Of a stretch of 64,000 nt of DNA, positions 1 to 7,325 are shown piece after piece. Numbering within the stretch: position 1 is the first letter of the stretch; each line of letters opens with the position of its first letter. The DNA comes from CALMNV01 sp035688975 (GTDB lineage: Bacteria; Actinomycetota; Actinomycetes; Actinomycetales; Dermatophilaceae): NCBI RefSeq assembly GCF_035688975.1, contig NZ_DASSMH010000115.1, positions 45,142-109,141 on the forward strand, in the 5' to 3' direction. Position numbers and translations under genes: made by a program. The notes beneath the pieces are model-generated. The model worked only from the letters and a program-made list of their open reading frames with translations, was not told the DNA's origin and searched no databases.

Positions 1-2
1 GC

Positions 3-704
3 ATCCTGTGGTTCGGCTGGTTCGGCTTCAACGCCGGCTCGGCCCTCGGTGCGGGATCGCTCGCCTCCGGCGTGTGGGTCAACACCCTCGCCGCCACCGG
101 CGCCGCGATGCTCGGCTGGCTCGTGGTGGAGAAGCTGCGCGACGGTCACCCGACGTCGCTGGGTGCGGCCTCCGGTGTCGTCGCGGGGCTCGTCGCCATC
201 ACCCCCGCGTGCTCGACGCTGACACCGGCCGGCTCCGTCGTCCTCGGGATCGTCGCGGGCGCCCTGTGCGCCCTCGCCGTCGGCCTGAAGTTCCGCCTCG
301 GCTTCGACGACTCGCTCGACGTCGTGGGCGTCCACCTCGTCGGCGGCCTCGTCGGCACCCTCGCCATCGGCTTCCTCGCCTCCAAGCAGAACAGCCCGAT
401 CGGTGCCGAGCTCGGCGTGGACGGTCTCTTCTACGGCGGCGGCCTCGACCAGCTGTGGCGCCAGGCCGTGGGCGCGTTCGCGGTGCTCGTCTTCTCCTTC
501 GTCGCGACCTACGTCATCGGGCTCGCCATCCAGAAGTCGATGGGCTTCCGAGTCGACCGCGACGCCGAGAACCTGGGCGTCGACCTCACCGAGCACGCGG
601 AGACGGCATACGATCTCGTGGCTCGCGGGGGACGGCTCACGCCGCACGGTCTGCACGCCTCGTCCGTCGAGGCCACCATCTCGTCCACAGGAGCAAGCTC
701 ATGA
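3..704 (+). CDS. amtB: ammonium transporter AmtB, 3' portion (5' end outside window)
   Basis: This is the C-terminal 233 residues of an Amt/MEP/Rh ammonium channel of the cytoplasmic membrane. The reading frame is open from the first bases with ILWFGWFGFNAGSAL, a highly conserved Amt pore segment. The segment FDDSLDVVGVHLVGG carries the second pore histidine (equivalent to His318 of E. coli AmtB) and the preceding Asp pair. Several glycine-rich transmembrane helices and the cytoplasmic tail that docks the PII protein follow. The TGA stop overlaps the glnK ATG (ATGA), so the two are translationally coupled. The start codon is not in the window. Identity is very secure. Confidence 0.96.
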   Translation: MLWFGWFGFNAGSALGAGSLASGVWVNTLAATGAAMLGWLVVEKLRDGHPTSLGAASGVVAGLVAITPACSTLTPAGSVVLGIVAGALCALAVGLKFRLGFDDSLDVVGVHLVGGLVGTLAIGFLASKQNSPIGAELGVDGLFYGGGLDQLWRQAVGAFAVLVFSFVATYVIGLAIQKSMGFRVDRDAENLGVDLTEHAETAYDLVARGGRLTPHGLHASSVEATISSTGASS

Positions 705-1039
705 AGCTCATCACCGCGATCATCAAGCCCCACCAGCTCGACGACGTGAAGGAGGCCCTGGAGGCCTTCGGCGTCGCCGGGATGACGGTCAGCGAGGCCA
801 GCGGCTACGGCCGGCAGCGTGGCCACAGCGAGGTCTACCGAGGCGCCGAGTACACCGTCGACTTCGTGCCCAAGGTGCGCCTCGAGGTGCTGGTCGACGA
901 CATCGACAGCGCCGACGTCATCGACGTCATCCTCAAGGCGGCCCAGACGGGCCGCATCGGGGACGGCAAGATCTGGTCCGTCCCCGTCGACGAGGTCGTG
1001 CGCGTGCGCACGGGCGAGCGCGGGCCGGACGCGCTGTGA
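701..1039 (+). CDS. glnK: nitrogen regulatory protein PII (GlnK)
   Basis: A 112-residue PII signal protein. It senses 2-oxoglutarate and ATP/ADP and blocks AmtB by inserting its T-loop. The N-terminus MKLITAIIKPHQLDDVKEAL and the T-loop YRGAEYTVDF are typical, with Tyr51 present as the nucleotidylation site (in actinobacteria usually adenylylation by GlnD). The C-terminal IGDGKIW segment is the nucleotide-binding B/C-loop region. Its start overlaps amtB (ATGA) and its stop overlaps glnD (GTGA). The order amtB-glnK-glnD is the usual actinobacterial nitrogen-control operon. Confidence 0.97.
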   Translation: MKLITAIIKPHQLDDVKEALEAFGVAGMTVSEASGYGRQRGHSEVYRGAEYTVDFVPKVRLEVLVDDIDSADVIDVILKAAQTGRIGDGKIWSVPVDEVVRVRTGERGPDAL

Positions 1040-3426
1040 GCGAGCCGGCGAGGAACGCCGTGACGGATGTGACTGCCAGACGTCTCGACCTCGCCGGCAC
1101 CCGCACGTTCGCGACGCCCGGCGCCGGTCCGATCCGGCGCCGGGCGTTGGCGGAGTTCGGGTTCGCGTGGCTCCGGGAGCTGTGGCGGGAGGCGTGCGCG
1201 GGGCGTCGGCACGAGGGCGTCGCCCTCGCGGCGGTCGGGTCCCTCGCCCGCGGTGACAGCGGTCCCCTGAGCGACTACGACCTCGTCCTCGTCCACCACC
1301 CGCGCGGCCTGACGGGCAAGGAGGTCGGCGCCTTCGCCGACCGGCTCTGGTACCCGATCTGGGACGCGGGGGTCCGGCTCGACCACAGCGTGCGCACCGT
1401 CTCCGAGTGCCGCGCCGTCGCGTCGGAGGACCTCACGGCCGCCGTCGGGCTGCTCGACCTCACGCACGTGGCGGGCGACGCCGACGTCGTCAACGCGGCC
1501 CGCTCCACGGTGGCCCACGACTGGCGGGCCAACGCGCGGACCCGGCTCGGGGAGATCCAGGAGTCGGTGGCCGCGCGGCACGCCCGGCAGGGCGATCTCG
1601 CGCACCTCATCGAGCCCGACCTCAAGGAGGCGCGCGGGGGCCTGCGCGACATGTCCATCCTGCGCGCCCTGACGGCCGCCTGGCTGACCGACCGCCCGCA
1701 CGGCGAGGTCGACTCGGCGCACGAGCGCGTCCTCGACGTCCGCGACGCCATCCACGTGGTCACCGGCCGGGGCAGGGACCGGCTGGCCCGCGAGGACCAC
1801 GACGCGTGTGCGGCCCTGCTCGGCTACACCCACGCCGACGACCTCCTCACGGACCTGTCCACCTCGGCCCGCACAGTGGCGTATGCCGTCGACGGCACCC
1901 TCCGCCGGGCGATGCAGTCCCAGCGGGCACGTACCCTGCGCGTCGGTCCCCGGCGACCGCAGCTGGCGCCGCTCGGCTACGGGCTCTACCGGCACGACGG
2001 CGAGGCGGTGCTCGGCCCCTCGGCCGACGTCGCCTCCGACCCGGTCATCCCGCTGCGGGCGGCCGTCGTCGCGGCGCGCGGCTCGATCCCGCTCAGCCCC
2101 ACCACCATCAGCAACCTCGCGGCCCGCTCCCCGCAGCTGCCGGAGCCCTGGCCGGAGGTGGCGCGCGCGCTCTTCGCCGATCTGCTCGCCTCGGGGCCGG
2201 GGCTGGTCACGGTGTGGGAGGGACTCGACCTCGCGGGCGTCGTCGAGCGCTGGATCCCCGAGTGGCGGGCGGTGCGCAGCCGTCCCCAACGCAACGCGGT
2301 GCACCGGCACACCGTGGACCGCCACCTCATCGAGACGGTCGTCACGGCGAGCGGCATGGTCCGCGACGTCGCGCGTCCGGACCTGCTCGTCCTCGCGGCC
2401 CTGCTCCACGACATCGGGAAGGTCCCCGGCTCGCAGGACCATTCGGCGACCGGGGGCGACCTGGCGGAGCGCATCCTGCGCCGGATGGGCCTCGAGGACG
2501 AGGACCGGGACGTCGTGGTGCGGCTCGTCCGCGGCCACCTCACGCTCATCGACCTCGCCACCCGGCGGGACGCCGACGACCCGGCCACCATCGCGGAGCT
2601 GACCCGGGCCGTCGGTGGCTCGGTCCAGACCCTGGACCTGCTGCGCGCGCTCACCGAGGCCGACGCCTCGGCCGCCGGCCCCAAGGCGTGGAGCGACTGG
2701 CGGGCCGGGCTGGTGCAGCGTCTCTACCTGCGCTGCCGCACCGCGCTCATCTCCACCCCCTCAGACAAGGAGCGGTTCCCCATGGAAGCCCAGGAGGCGT
2801 TCGCCGTGAGCGAGCGCGCTCTCGAGCACGTCGCCAACGGCGAGCCCCACGTCACCGTCACCTCGATGGGCGGCGCGCACCGCGTGGACATCGTCGACCG
2901 TGACCGCGGCGGGCTGTTCGCCGACACGGCGGGCCTGCTCGCGGCCCACGGCTTCCTCGTCCGCTCGGCCATCGTGCGCACCGTCGACGGCCTGGCGGTC
3001 AACGAATGGTGGGTCGACTCGCCCGGTGGCGAGACGCCGCTGCCCGACATCCTGGCGCGCGACCTCGTGCGGGTGGCCGCCGGTGACCGCGGCCCGCTCG
3101 GCCGGCTGCAGCGGCGCAAGGCCTCCACGGCGACCCGCAGCCCGTCCTCCGGCTCCCCGGACCAGGCCCGCGCCATGGTCATCAGCAGCGCCTCGCAGAC
3201 CGCCACGGTCATCGAGGTCAGGGCCACCGACCGGCCCGGGCTCCTGCAGGACATCGGGATCACGCTGGCCCGGGCGAGCCTGTCGATCCGTTCGGCCCAC
3301 ATCGCGACGTATGCCGGTCAGACCCTAGACACGTTCTACGTGACCGAGTACGGCGGCGGCCCGCTCGACCCGGCCCGCGCCGCCCAGGCCGTGGCGATGA
3401 TCATCGACACCTGCGACGCGGCCTGA
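1036..3426 (+). CDS. glnD: [protein-PII] nucleotidyltransferase GlnD
   Basis: A 796-residue bifunctional enzyme that modifies and demodifies GlnK in response to nitrogen status. Domains in order: a nucleotidyltransferase core with GSLARGDSGPLSDYD (about residues 68-82), an HD hydrolase domain with LLHDIGK near residue 457, and two C-terminal ACT domains starting near 617 (VDIVDRDRGGLF) and 725 (VIEVRATDRPGLLQDIG). GTG at 1036 is chosen because it overlaps the glnK stop as GTGA; an in-frame GTG at 1060 is possible. Third gene of the operon. In actinobacteria this enzyme acts as an adenylyltransferase; whether that holds here is inferred. Confidence 0.94.
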   Translation: MSEPARNAVTDVTARRLDLAGTRTFATPGAGPIRRRALAEFGFAWLRELWREACAGRRHEGVALAAVGSLARGDSGPLSDYDLVLVHHPRGLTGKEVGAFADRLWYPIWDAGVRLDHSVRTVSECRAVASEDLTAAVGLLDLTHVAGDADVVNAARSTVAHDWRANARTRLGEIQESVAARHARQGDLAHLIEPDLKEARGGLRDMSILRALTAAWLTDRPHGEVDSAHERVLDVRDAIHVVTGRGRDRLAREDHDACAALLGYTHADDLLTDLSTSARTVAYAVDGTLRRAMQSQRARTLRVGPRRPQLAPLGYGLYRHDGEAVLGPSADVASDPVIPLRAAVVAARGSIPLSPTTISNLAARSPQLPEPWPEVARALFADLLASGPGLVTVWEGLDLAGVVERWIPEWRAVRSRPQRNAVHRHTVDRHLIETVVTASGMVRDVARPDLLVLAALLHDIGKVPGSQDHSATGGDLAERILRRMGLEDEDRDVVVRLVRGHLTLIDLATRRDADDPATIAELTRAVGGSVQTLDLLRALTEADASAAGPKAWSDWRAGLVQRLYLRCRTALISTPSDKERFPMEAQEAFAVSERALEHVANGEPHVTVTSMGGAHRVDIVDRDRGGLFADTAGLLAAHGFLVRSAIVRTVDGLAVNEWWVDSPGGETPLPDILARDLVRVAAGDRGPLGRLQRRKASTATRSPSSGSPDQARAMVISSASQTATVIEVRATDRPGLLQDIGITLARASLSIRSAHIATYAGQTLDTFYVTEYGGGPLDPARAAQAVAMIIDTCDAA

Positions 3427-3433
3427 GCGCGGG

Positions 3434-3445
3434 CGCCGGCCGGCG
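3434..3445. terminator. GC palindrome between convergent glnD and hemerythrin genes
   Basis: CGCCGGCCGGCG is a perfect 12-bp palindrome filling most of the 19-bp gap between two convergent stop codons. It may act as a short bidirectional transcription barrier. There is no T-tract, so the call rests on position and symmetry only. Confidence 0.25.
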
Positions 3446-3916
3446 TCACGACGACCCGGACGCCGTGCCGCCCGCGCGCAGCTCGGCCAGGGCCGACTCC
3501 TTCGCCGCGCTGAATCGCTCGCCCAGGTCACCCAGCTGCTGGTTGGTCGCCGCCTCGGCGAACCGGGGCAGGATGTCCTGCTCCTCCTCCTCGACGTGGT
3601 GGCGAACCTCGCCGATCAGCGCGGCGATGAGCCCGTCGGCCCCGGGCTCGTCCGGGTCCATCGCGAGCAGCTGCTGCAGCGTCTCCTCGACGTGCTGGTG
3701 CTCGGCGAGCCCGTCGTCGACGTCCTGCGCCTCGTCGGGCGCGATGGACTTGATCGCCGGGTAGACCACCTGCTCCTCGGCCTTCGAGTGCGGGACGAGC
3801 AGCTCGGCGACCTGCTCCAGCAGGGCCTTGATGTCGCCCTTCTCGGACTCGAGCTTCTTGAACACCGACTCGAGCCTGCGGTGGTCTTCCTTGATGAGCG
3901 TGACGACGCCAGCCAT
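3446..3916 (-). CDS. hemerythrin HHE-domain protein
   Basis: A 156-residue cytoplasmic protein, probably with a four-helix bundle binding a di-iron centre. The expected ligands are visible in order: EDHRRL, PHSKAEEQVVYP, EHQHVEE and EVRHHVEEEEQDILP (histidines plus carboxylates). Such proteins bind O2 or NO or store iron in actinobacteria; the exact role here is unknown. The ATG at 3916 follows GGAAGGA at good spacing, which excludes the longer open frame upstream. It converges on glnD and is transcribed away from ffh. Confidence 0.88.
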   Translation of the reverse strand: MAGVVTLIKEDHRRLESVFKKLESEKGDIKALLEQVAELLVPHSKAEEQVVYPAIKSIAPDEAQDVDDGLAEHQHVEETLQQLLAMDPDEPGADGLIAALIGEVRHHVEEEEQDILPRFAEAATNQQLGDLGERFSAAKESALAELRAGGTASGSS

Positions 3917-4046
3917 GTCGTTCCTTCCGGTGGGTCGTGCCGTGGTGGGCACAGGGGCGGGGCCGCACGTCCGCGGCCCTCCGGCGGGGCGTACCCCCGC
4001 GCGGGCCGGTTCTACCCCCGGTCGCGGCCCGAGGGGAGCACGGAGC

Positions 4047-4082
4047 GGCATACGGAGCGGCATACGGACCGGCATACGGACC
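4047..4082. repeat. three tandem 12-mers, each starting with GGCATACGG
   Basis: GGCATACGGAGC, GGCATACGGACC and GGCATACGGACC lie head to tail in the gap between the divergent hemerythrin and ffh genes, about 50 bp upstream of the ffh start. Each unit holds one copy of the GGCATAC heptamer that is scattered over the whole window. Confidence 0.85.
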
Positions 4083-4122
4083 GGGTGTGAACCGGCCGAC
4101 TCGGACGGTCACGGCGAGCGGC

Positions 4123-4128
4123 TAAAGT
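4123..4128 (+). promoter_or_regulatory. -10 hexamer of ffh, leaderless arrangement
   Basis: TAAAGT lies exactly 6 nt before the ffh GTG with no Shine-Dalgarno sequence between, so the transcript probably begins at the start codon. No clear -35 was seen. The same layout recurs at many genes in this window. Confidence 0.55.
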
Positions 4129-4134
4129 TGCCGG

Positions 4135-5751
4135 GTGTTCGCATCCCTGTCTGACCGGCTGACCGCCACCTTCAAGAACCTGCGGGGCAAGGGCCGCCTG
4201 ACGGAGTCCGACGTCAACTCGACGGTCCGCGACATCCGGATGGCCCTGCTCGAGGCCGACGTGGCGCTGCCCGTCGTCAAGCGCTTCACCGCCCGGGTCC
4301 GGGAGCGGGCGCTCGGCGCGGAGGTCAGCCAGGCGCTCAACCCGGCGCAGCAGGTCGTCAAGATCGTCCAGGACGAGCTCGTCGGCATCCTCGGCGGGCG
4401 GACCCGCCCGATCGAGCTGGCCAAGCAGCCGCCGACGGTGATCATGCTCGCCGGACTGCAGGGCTCCGGCAAGACGACGCTCGCCGGCAAGCTCGGCAGG
4501 TGGCTCAAGGACCAGGGCCACACCCCGATCCTCGTCGCCGCCGACCTGCAACGCCCCAACGCCGTGACCCAGCTCGAGGTCGTCGCCGAGCGTGCGGGCG
4601 TGGCGGTCTTCGCGCCGGAGCGGGGCAACGTCGGCGGCCACGACGCCGTGCTGACCTCGGGCGAGGGCACGCACTCCTTCGGCGACCCGGTCGCGGTGGC
4701 TCGGATGGGCGTGGCGCAGGCGCGGGCGCGGCAGCACGACGTCGTCATCGTCGACACGGCGGGCCGGCTCGCGGTGGACGCCAACCTCATGCAGCAGGCG
4801 GCCGACATCCGCGCCGCCATCGAGCCGGACGAGGTCCTCTTCGTCATCGACGCCATGATCGGCCAGGCGGCCGTCGACACGGCCCACGCCTTCCAGGAGG
4901 GCGTCGCGTTCACCGGTGTCGTGCTCACCAAGCTCGACGGCGACGCCCGTGGCGGTGCGGCGCTGTCGGTGGCGGAGATCACCCAGCGGCCCATCATGTT
5001 CGCGTCGACAGGCGAGAAGGTCACCGACTTCGAGGTCTTCCACCCGGACCGGATGGCGAGCCGCATCCTCGACATGGGTGACGTGCTCACCCTCATCGAG
5101 CAGGCCGAGAAGGCGTTCGACAAGCGCCACGCCGACGAGATGGCGCGCAAGTTCCTCGCCGAGGAGGACTTCACCTTCGAGGACTTCCTCCAGCAGATGA
5201 GCGCCATCAAGAAGATGGGCTCGCTCAAGGCGATGCTCAAGATGATGCCGGGCATGCAGCAGATGCGCGAGCAGCTCGACGCGTTCGACGACCGCGAGTT
5301 CGACCGCGTCGAGGCGATGGTCCGCTCGATGACGCCCTTCGAGCGCACCCATCCCAAGCAGATCAACGGCTCGCGCCGCGCCCGCATCGCCCGGGGTTCG
5401 GGTGTGACGGTGACCGACGTCAACCAGCTGCTCGAACGCTTCGGGCAGGCGCAGAAGATGATGAAGTCGCTCGCTCGCGGTGGTGGCGCCGGGATCCCCG
5501 GTATGCCGTCCATCCCGGGTAGCGCCAAGCGCGGCAAGGCCCAGCCGCAGCGCAAGAAGAGCAAGAGCGGCAACCCCGCCAAGCGCGCCGCGGAGGAGCG
5601 CGCCCTGGCACAGCGGGCGGCTGACGGTCGCGCGAGCGCGGCGGCAGGGGCCTTCGGGCTGCCGAGCGGAGGTGCCGACGGCGGCGCGCCGCTGGAGCTG
5701 GACCCGGCGAACCTGCCCAAGGGCTTCGACAAGTTCCTCGGCGGCCGCTGA
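4135..5751 (+). CDS. ffh: signal recognition particle protein Ffh
   Basis: A 538-residue SRP54 GTPase that binds signal sequences and 4.5S RNA and delivers ribosomes to FtsY. The N domain is followed by the G domain with P-loop GLQGSGKTTLAGKLG, DTAGRL and TKLDGDARGG. A methionine-rich M domain follows (FLQQMSAIKKMGSLK, MLKMMPGMQQM). A lysine-rich then Ala/Gly-rich C-terminal tail extends the protein past the usual bacterial length of about 450, as is common in actinobacteria. The GTG start is set by the -10 box 6 nt upstream and by homology at the N-terminus (FASLSDRLTATFKNLRGKG). Confidence 0.97.
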   Translation: MFASLSDRLTATFKNLRGKGRLTESDVNSTVRDIRMALLEADVALPVVKRFTARVRERALGAEVSQALNPAQQVVKIVQDELVGILGGRTRPIELAKQPPTVIMLAGLQGSGKTTLAGKLGRWLKDQGHTPILVAADLQRPNAVTQLEVVAERAGVAVFAPERGNVGGHDAVLTSGEGTHSFGDPVAVARMGVAQARARQHDVVIVDTAGRLAVDANLMQQAADIRAAIEPDEVLFVIDAMIGQAAVDTAHAFQEGVAFTGVVLTKLDGDARGGAALSVAEITQRPIMFASTGEKVTDFEVFHPDRMASRILDMGDVLTLIEQAEKAFDKRHADEMARKFLAEEDFTFEDFLQQMSAIKKMGSLKAMLKMMPGMQQMREQLDAFDDREFDRVEAMVRSMTPFERTHPKQINGSRRARIARGSGVTVTDVNQLLERFGQAQKMMKSLARGGGAGIPGMPSIPGSAKRGKAQPQRKKSKSGNPAKRAAEERALAQRAADGRASAAAGAFGLPSGGADGGAPLELDPANLPKGFDKFLGGR

Positions 5752-5780
5752 GGCAGGTCACCACGACGAGCCCGTATGCC

Positions 5781-5941
5781 GCCGGGTGCTGCCCTCGCGA
5801 CGTCGCCTGCCAGTTGATCCGCCAGTTGATCCGCCAGTAGATCAGTCGCCGATCAACGCGCAGATCAACTGGCGCCGGGTGCTGCCCTGACGACGTCGCC
5901 TGCCAGTTGATCCGCCAGGAGATCCGCCAGTTGATCAGCCG
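5781..5941. repeat. composite 12-mer repeat element, copy A (duplicated)
   Basis: This fills much of the 306-bp gene-free gap between ffh and the AbiEi-like gene. Two consecutive units start at 5781 and 5874 with GCCGGGTGCTGCCCT, then (T/C)(G/C)(A/G)CGACGTCGCCT, then 12-bp steps of GCCAGTTGATCC. The first unit also contains the opposite orientation (GATCAACTGGCG at about 5863), so the region can fold into hairpins. The same core and arms recur at 7043-7128 and 45734-45847. The rest of the gap (5942-6057) shows no recognisable feature. Confidence 0.85.
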
Positions 5942-6057
5942 TGGGCTGCGAACGCCCGACACGCCTCTCTGTCCACAGGCTTCGCCCTCCATCGGCCTGT
6001 CCACAGGTGCGCACCCGCCCCGGAGAAGGCGGCCTCGAACTGGCCCACCCTGTGGAC

Positions 6058-7026
6058 ATGGAACTACCCGACCTCCTTCGCGACCTCGTCCATGAGCAGA
6101 GCGGCCTCGTGACGCGCCGGCAACTGATCGAGGGCGGGGTGCCGCCCGCGATGATTCGCTGGCAGACCGGCCGTCGGTGGCGCTCCGTGCTGCCGGGGGT
6201 GATCCTGCTCGAGTCGTCGCTTCCCACGTGGGATCAGCGCCTTGTGGCCGCACTGCTCGCCGCCGGCCCGAGCTCGTGGCTGAGCGGGACCACCGCCGCC
6301 GCCTGGCACGGCTTGATGGACGGGCGTGAGCGGCTCCCTGTCCATGTCCTGGTGCCTTTCCCGAACCGCAGCCGGCGGATCGGATGGGTCTCCATCCGAG
6401 CGACCACCCTGACGAACGAGCGCCTCGTGCACCGCGGCCCGCTTCGCATCTCGTGCCGACCGCGCGCCGTCGTCGACGCGGCAGCGCAGGCGCCGGACGA
6501 GGCAGCCGCGCGGGCGCTCGTCATCGCCGCAGTACAGGAGCGACTCGTGCGCGTGGACGACGTGCAGCACTGGCTCGGCGTCCGCCGGCGCAACGGCACC
6601 CTGCGCCTCAAGGCCGCGGTTCGAGAGGCCGCCGCTGGAGCGTGGTCCGTGCCCGAGGCCGAGCTGGCGACGCTGGTGACACGCTCCCGGAGCCTGCCGC
6701 CGGTCTGGGCGAACCCCCAGCTGACCGACCAGGTGGGACGACCGCTCACGACACCGGACCTGTGGTTCGATGATGTGGGCATGGCCGTCATGGTGCACTC
6801 CCGCCGCTTCCATGGCGGGCAGCTGGACTGGGAAGGCACCGTCGACGCCGACGAGGATCTACGAGCCGTCGGGATCGAGGTCGTCAGCGTCACGCCGTCG
6901 GCCATCGGACGGGAGCCGGCCAAGGTCATGGCCCGCATCGAGTCCGGCCATGCGCGGGCCGCGGCGCGTCCCCGACCCGAGGTCACTGCGGTGCCGCGCG
7001 ACTTCCTCCGCAGGGCCAGCGGCTGA
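6058..7026 (+). CDS. AbiEi-like (type IV antitoxin family) protein, orphan
   Basis: A 322-residue protein. The N-terminal about 60 residues (LVTRRQLIEGGVPPAMIRW, then RRWRSVLPGVILL) resemble the winged-helix N-terminal domain of AbiEi-type antitoxins. The rest, with a C-terminal WFDDVGMAVMVHSRRFHGG and DLRAVGIEVVSVTP, resembles Vsr/DUF559-like endonuclease folds. No AbiEii nucleotidyltransferase partner lies beside it: the next gene is an amidohydrolase. So it is probably not an active toxin-antitoxin pair at this site. The ATG at 6058 has no clear ribosome-binding site. It is flanked on both sides by composite repeats. Confidence 0.6.
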   Translation: MELPDLLRDLVHEQSGLVTRRQLIEGGVPPAMIRWQTGRRWRSVLPGVILLESSLPTWDQRLVAALLAAGPSSWLSGTTAAAWHGLMDGRERLPVHVLVPFPNRSRRIGWVSIRATTLTNERLVHRGPLRISCRPRAVVDAAAQAPDEAAARALVIAAVQERLVRVDDVQHWLGVRRRNGTLRLKAAVREAAAGAWSVPEAELATLVTRSRSLPPVWANPQLTDQVGRPLTTPDLWFDDVGMAVMVHSRRFHGGQLDWEGTVDADEDLRAVGIEVVSVTPSAIGREPAKVMARIESGHARAAARPRPEVTAVPRDFLRRASG

Positions 7027-7042
7027 GTTCGGCCGCTCAGCC

Positions 7043-7128
7043 AATCAACTGGCGGATCAACTGGCGGGTGGTGTTGCCCTGGCAGCAGCGGGTGCCAGTT
7101 GATCGGCCAGTTGATCGGCCAGTTGATC
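7043..7128. repeat. composite 12-mer repeat element, copy B (large hairpin)
   Basis: The left arm (7043-7065) carries two units of ATCAACTGGCGG. The right arm (7094-7128) carries three units of GCCAGTTGATCG, its inverse complement. The 28-nt loop reads TGGTGTTGCCCTGGCAGCAG, related to the core of copies A and C. It starts about 16 bp after the AbiEi-like stop codon, a position that would suit a transcription terminator. Confidence 0.85.
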
Positions 7129-7136
7129 GCGGGCCG

Positions 7137-7312
7137 GGGCGGGGCGGTCGCGTGGGTGGGGAAGGGGGCGGCCATCGCGGGCGGGGACGGGGCTGCCATC
7201 GCGGGCGGGGACGGGGCGGTCGCGTGGGCGGGACGGGGCGGCCATCGCGGGCGGGGACGGGGCGGCGGCGCGGGCGGGGACGGCCCTGCCATCGCGGGCG
7301 GGATCGGCTCGG
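7137..7312 (+). repeat. G-rich degenerate tandem repeat upstream of the amidohydrolase
   Basis: A degenerate minisatellite with a unit close to GCCATCGCGGGCGGGGACGG, repeated about six times with variants such as GGTCGCGTGGGCGGG. The plus strand has many runs of three to five G, so it could form G-quadruplexes. It ends directly at the -10 box of the following gene. No protein-coding role is likely. Confidence 0.75.
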
Positions 7313-7318
7313 TAGGGT
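7313..7318 (+). promoter_or_regulatory. -10 hexamer of the amidohydrolase, leaderless arrangement
   Basis: TAGGGT sits 7 nt upstream of the ATG at 7326, without a ribosome-binding site between. Confidence 0.45.
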
Positions 7319-7325
7319 CGGCAGC

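Noticed and set aside
835..2538. 567-residue minus-strand open frame over glnD
   Set aside because: Overlaps a complete glnD with all catalytic motifs; no start signal or homology.
5781..5941. Possible CRISPR array from the short repeated units
   Set aside because: Units are 12 bp, contiguous without unique spacers, occur in both orientations and no cas gene is present.
6058..7026. Complete type IV toxin-antitoxin system
   Set aside because: Only the antitoxin-like gene is present; the adjacent gene is an amidohydrolase in its own transcription unit.
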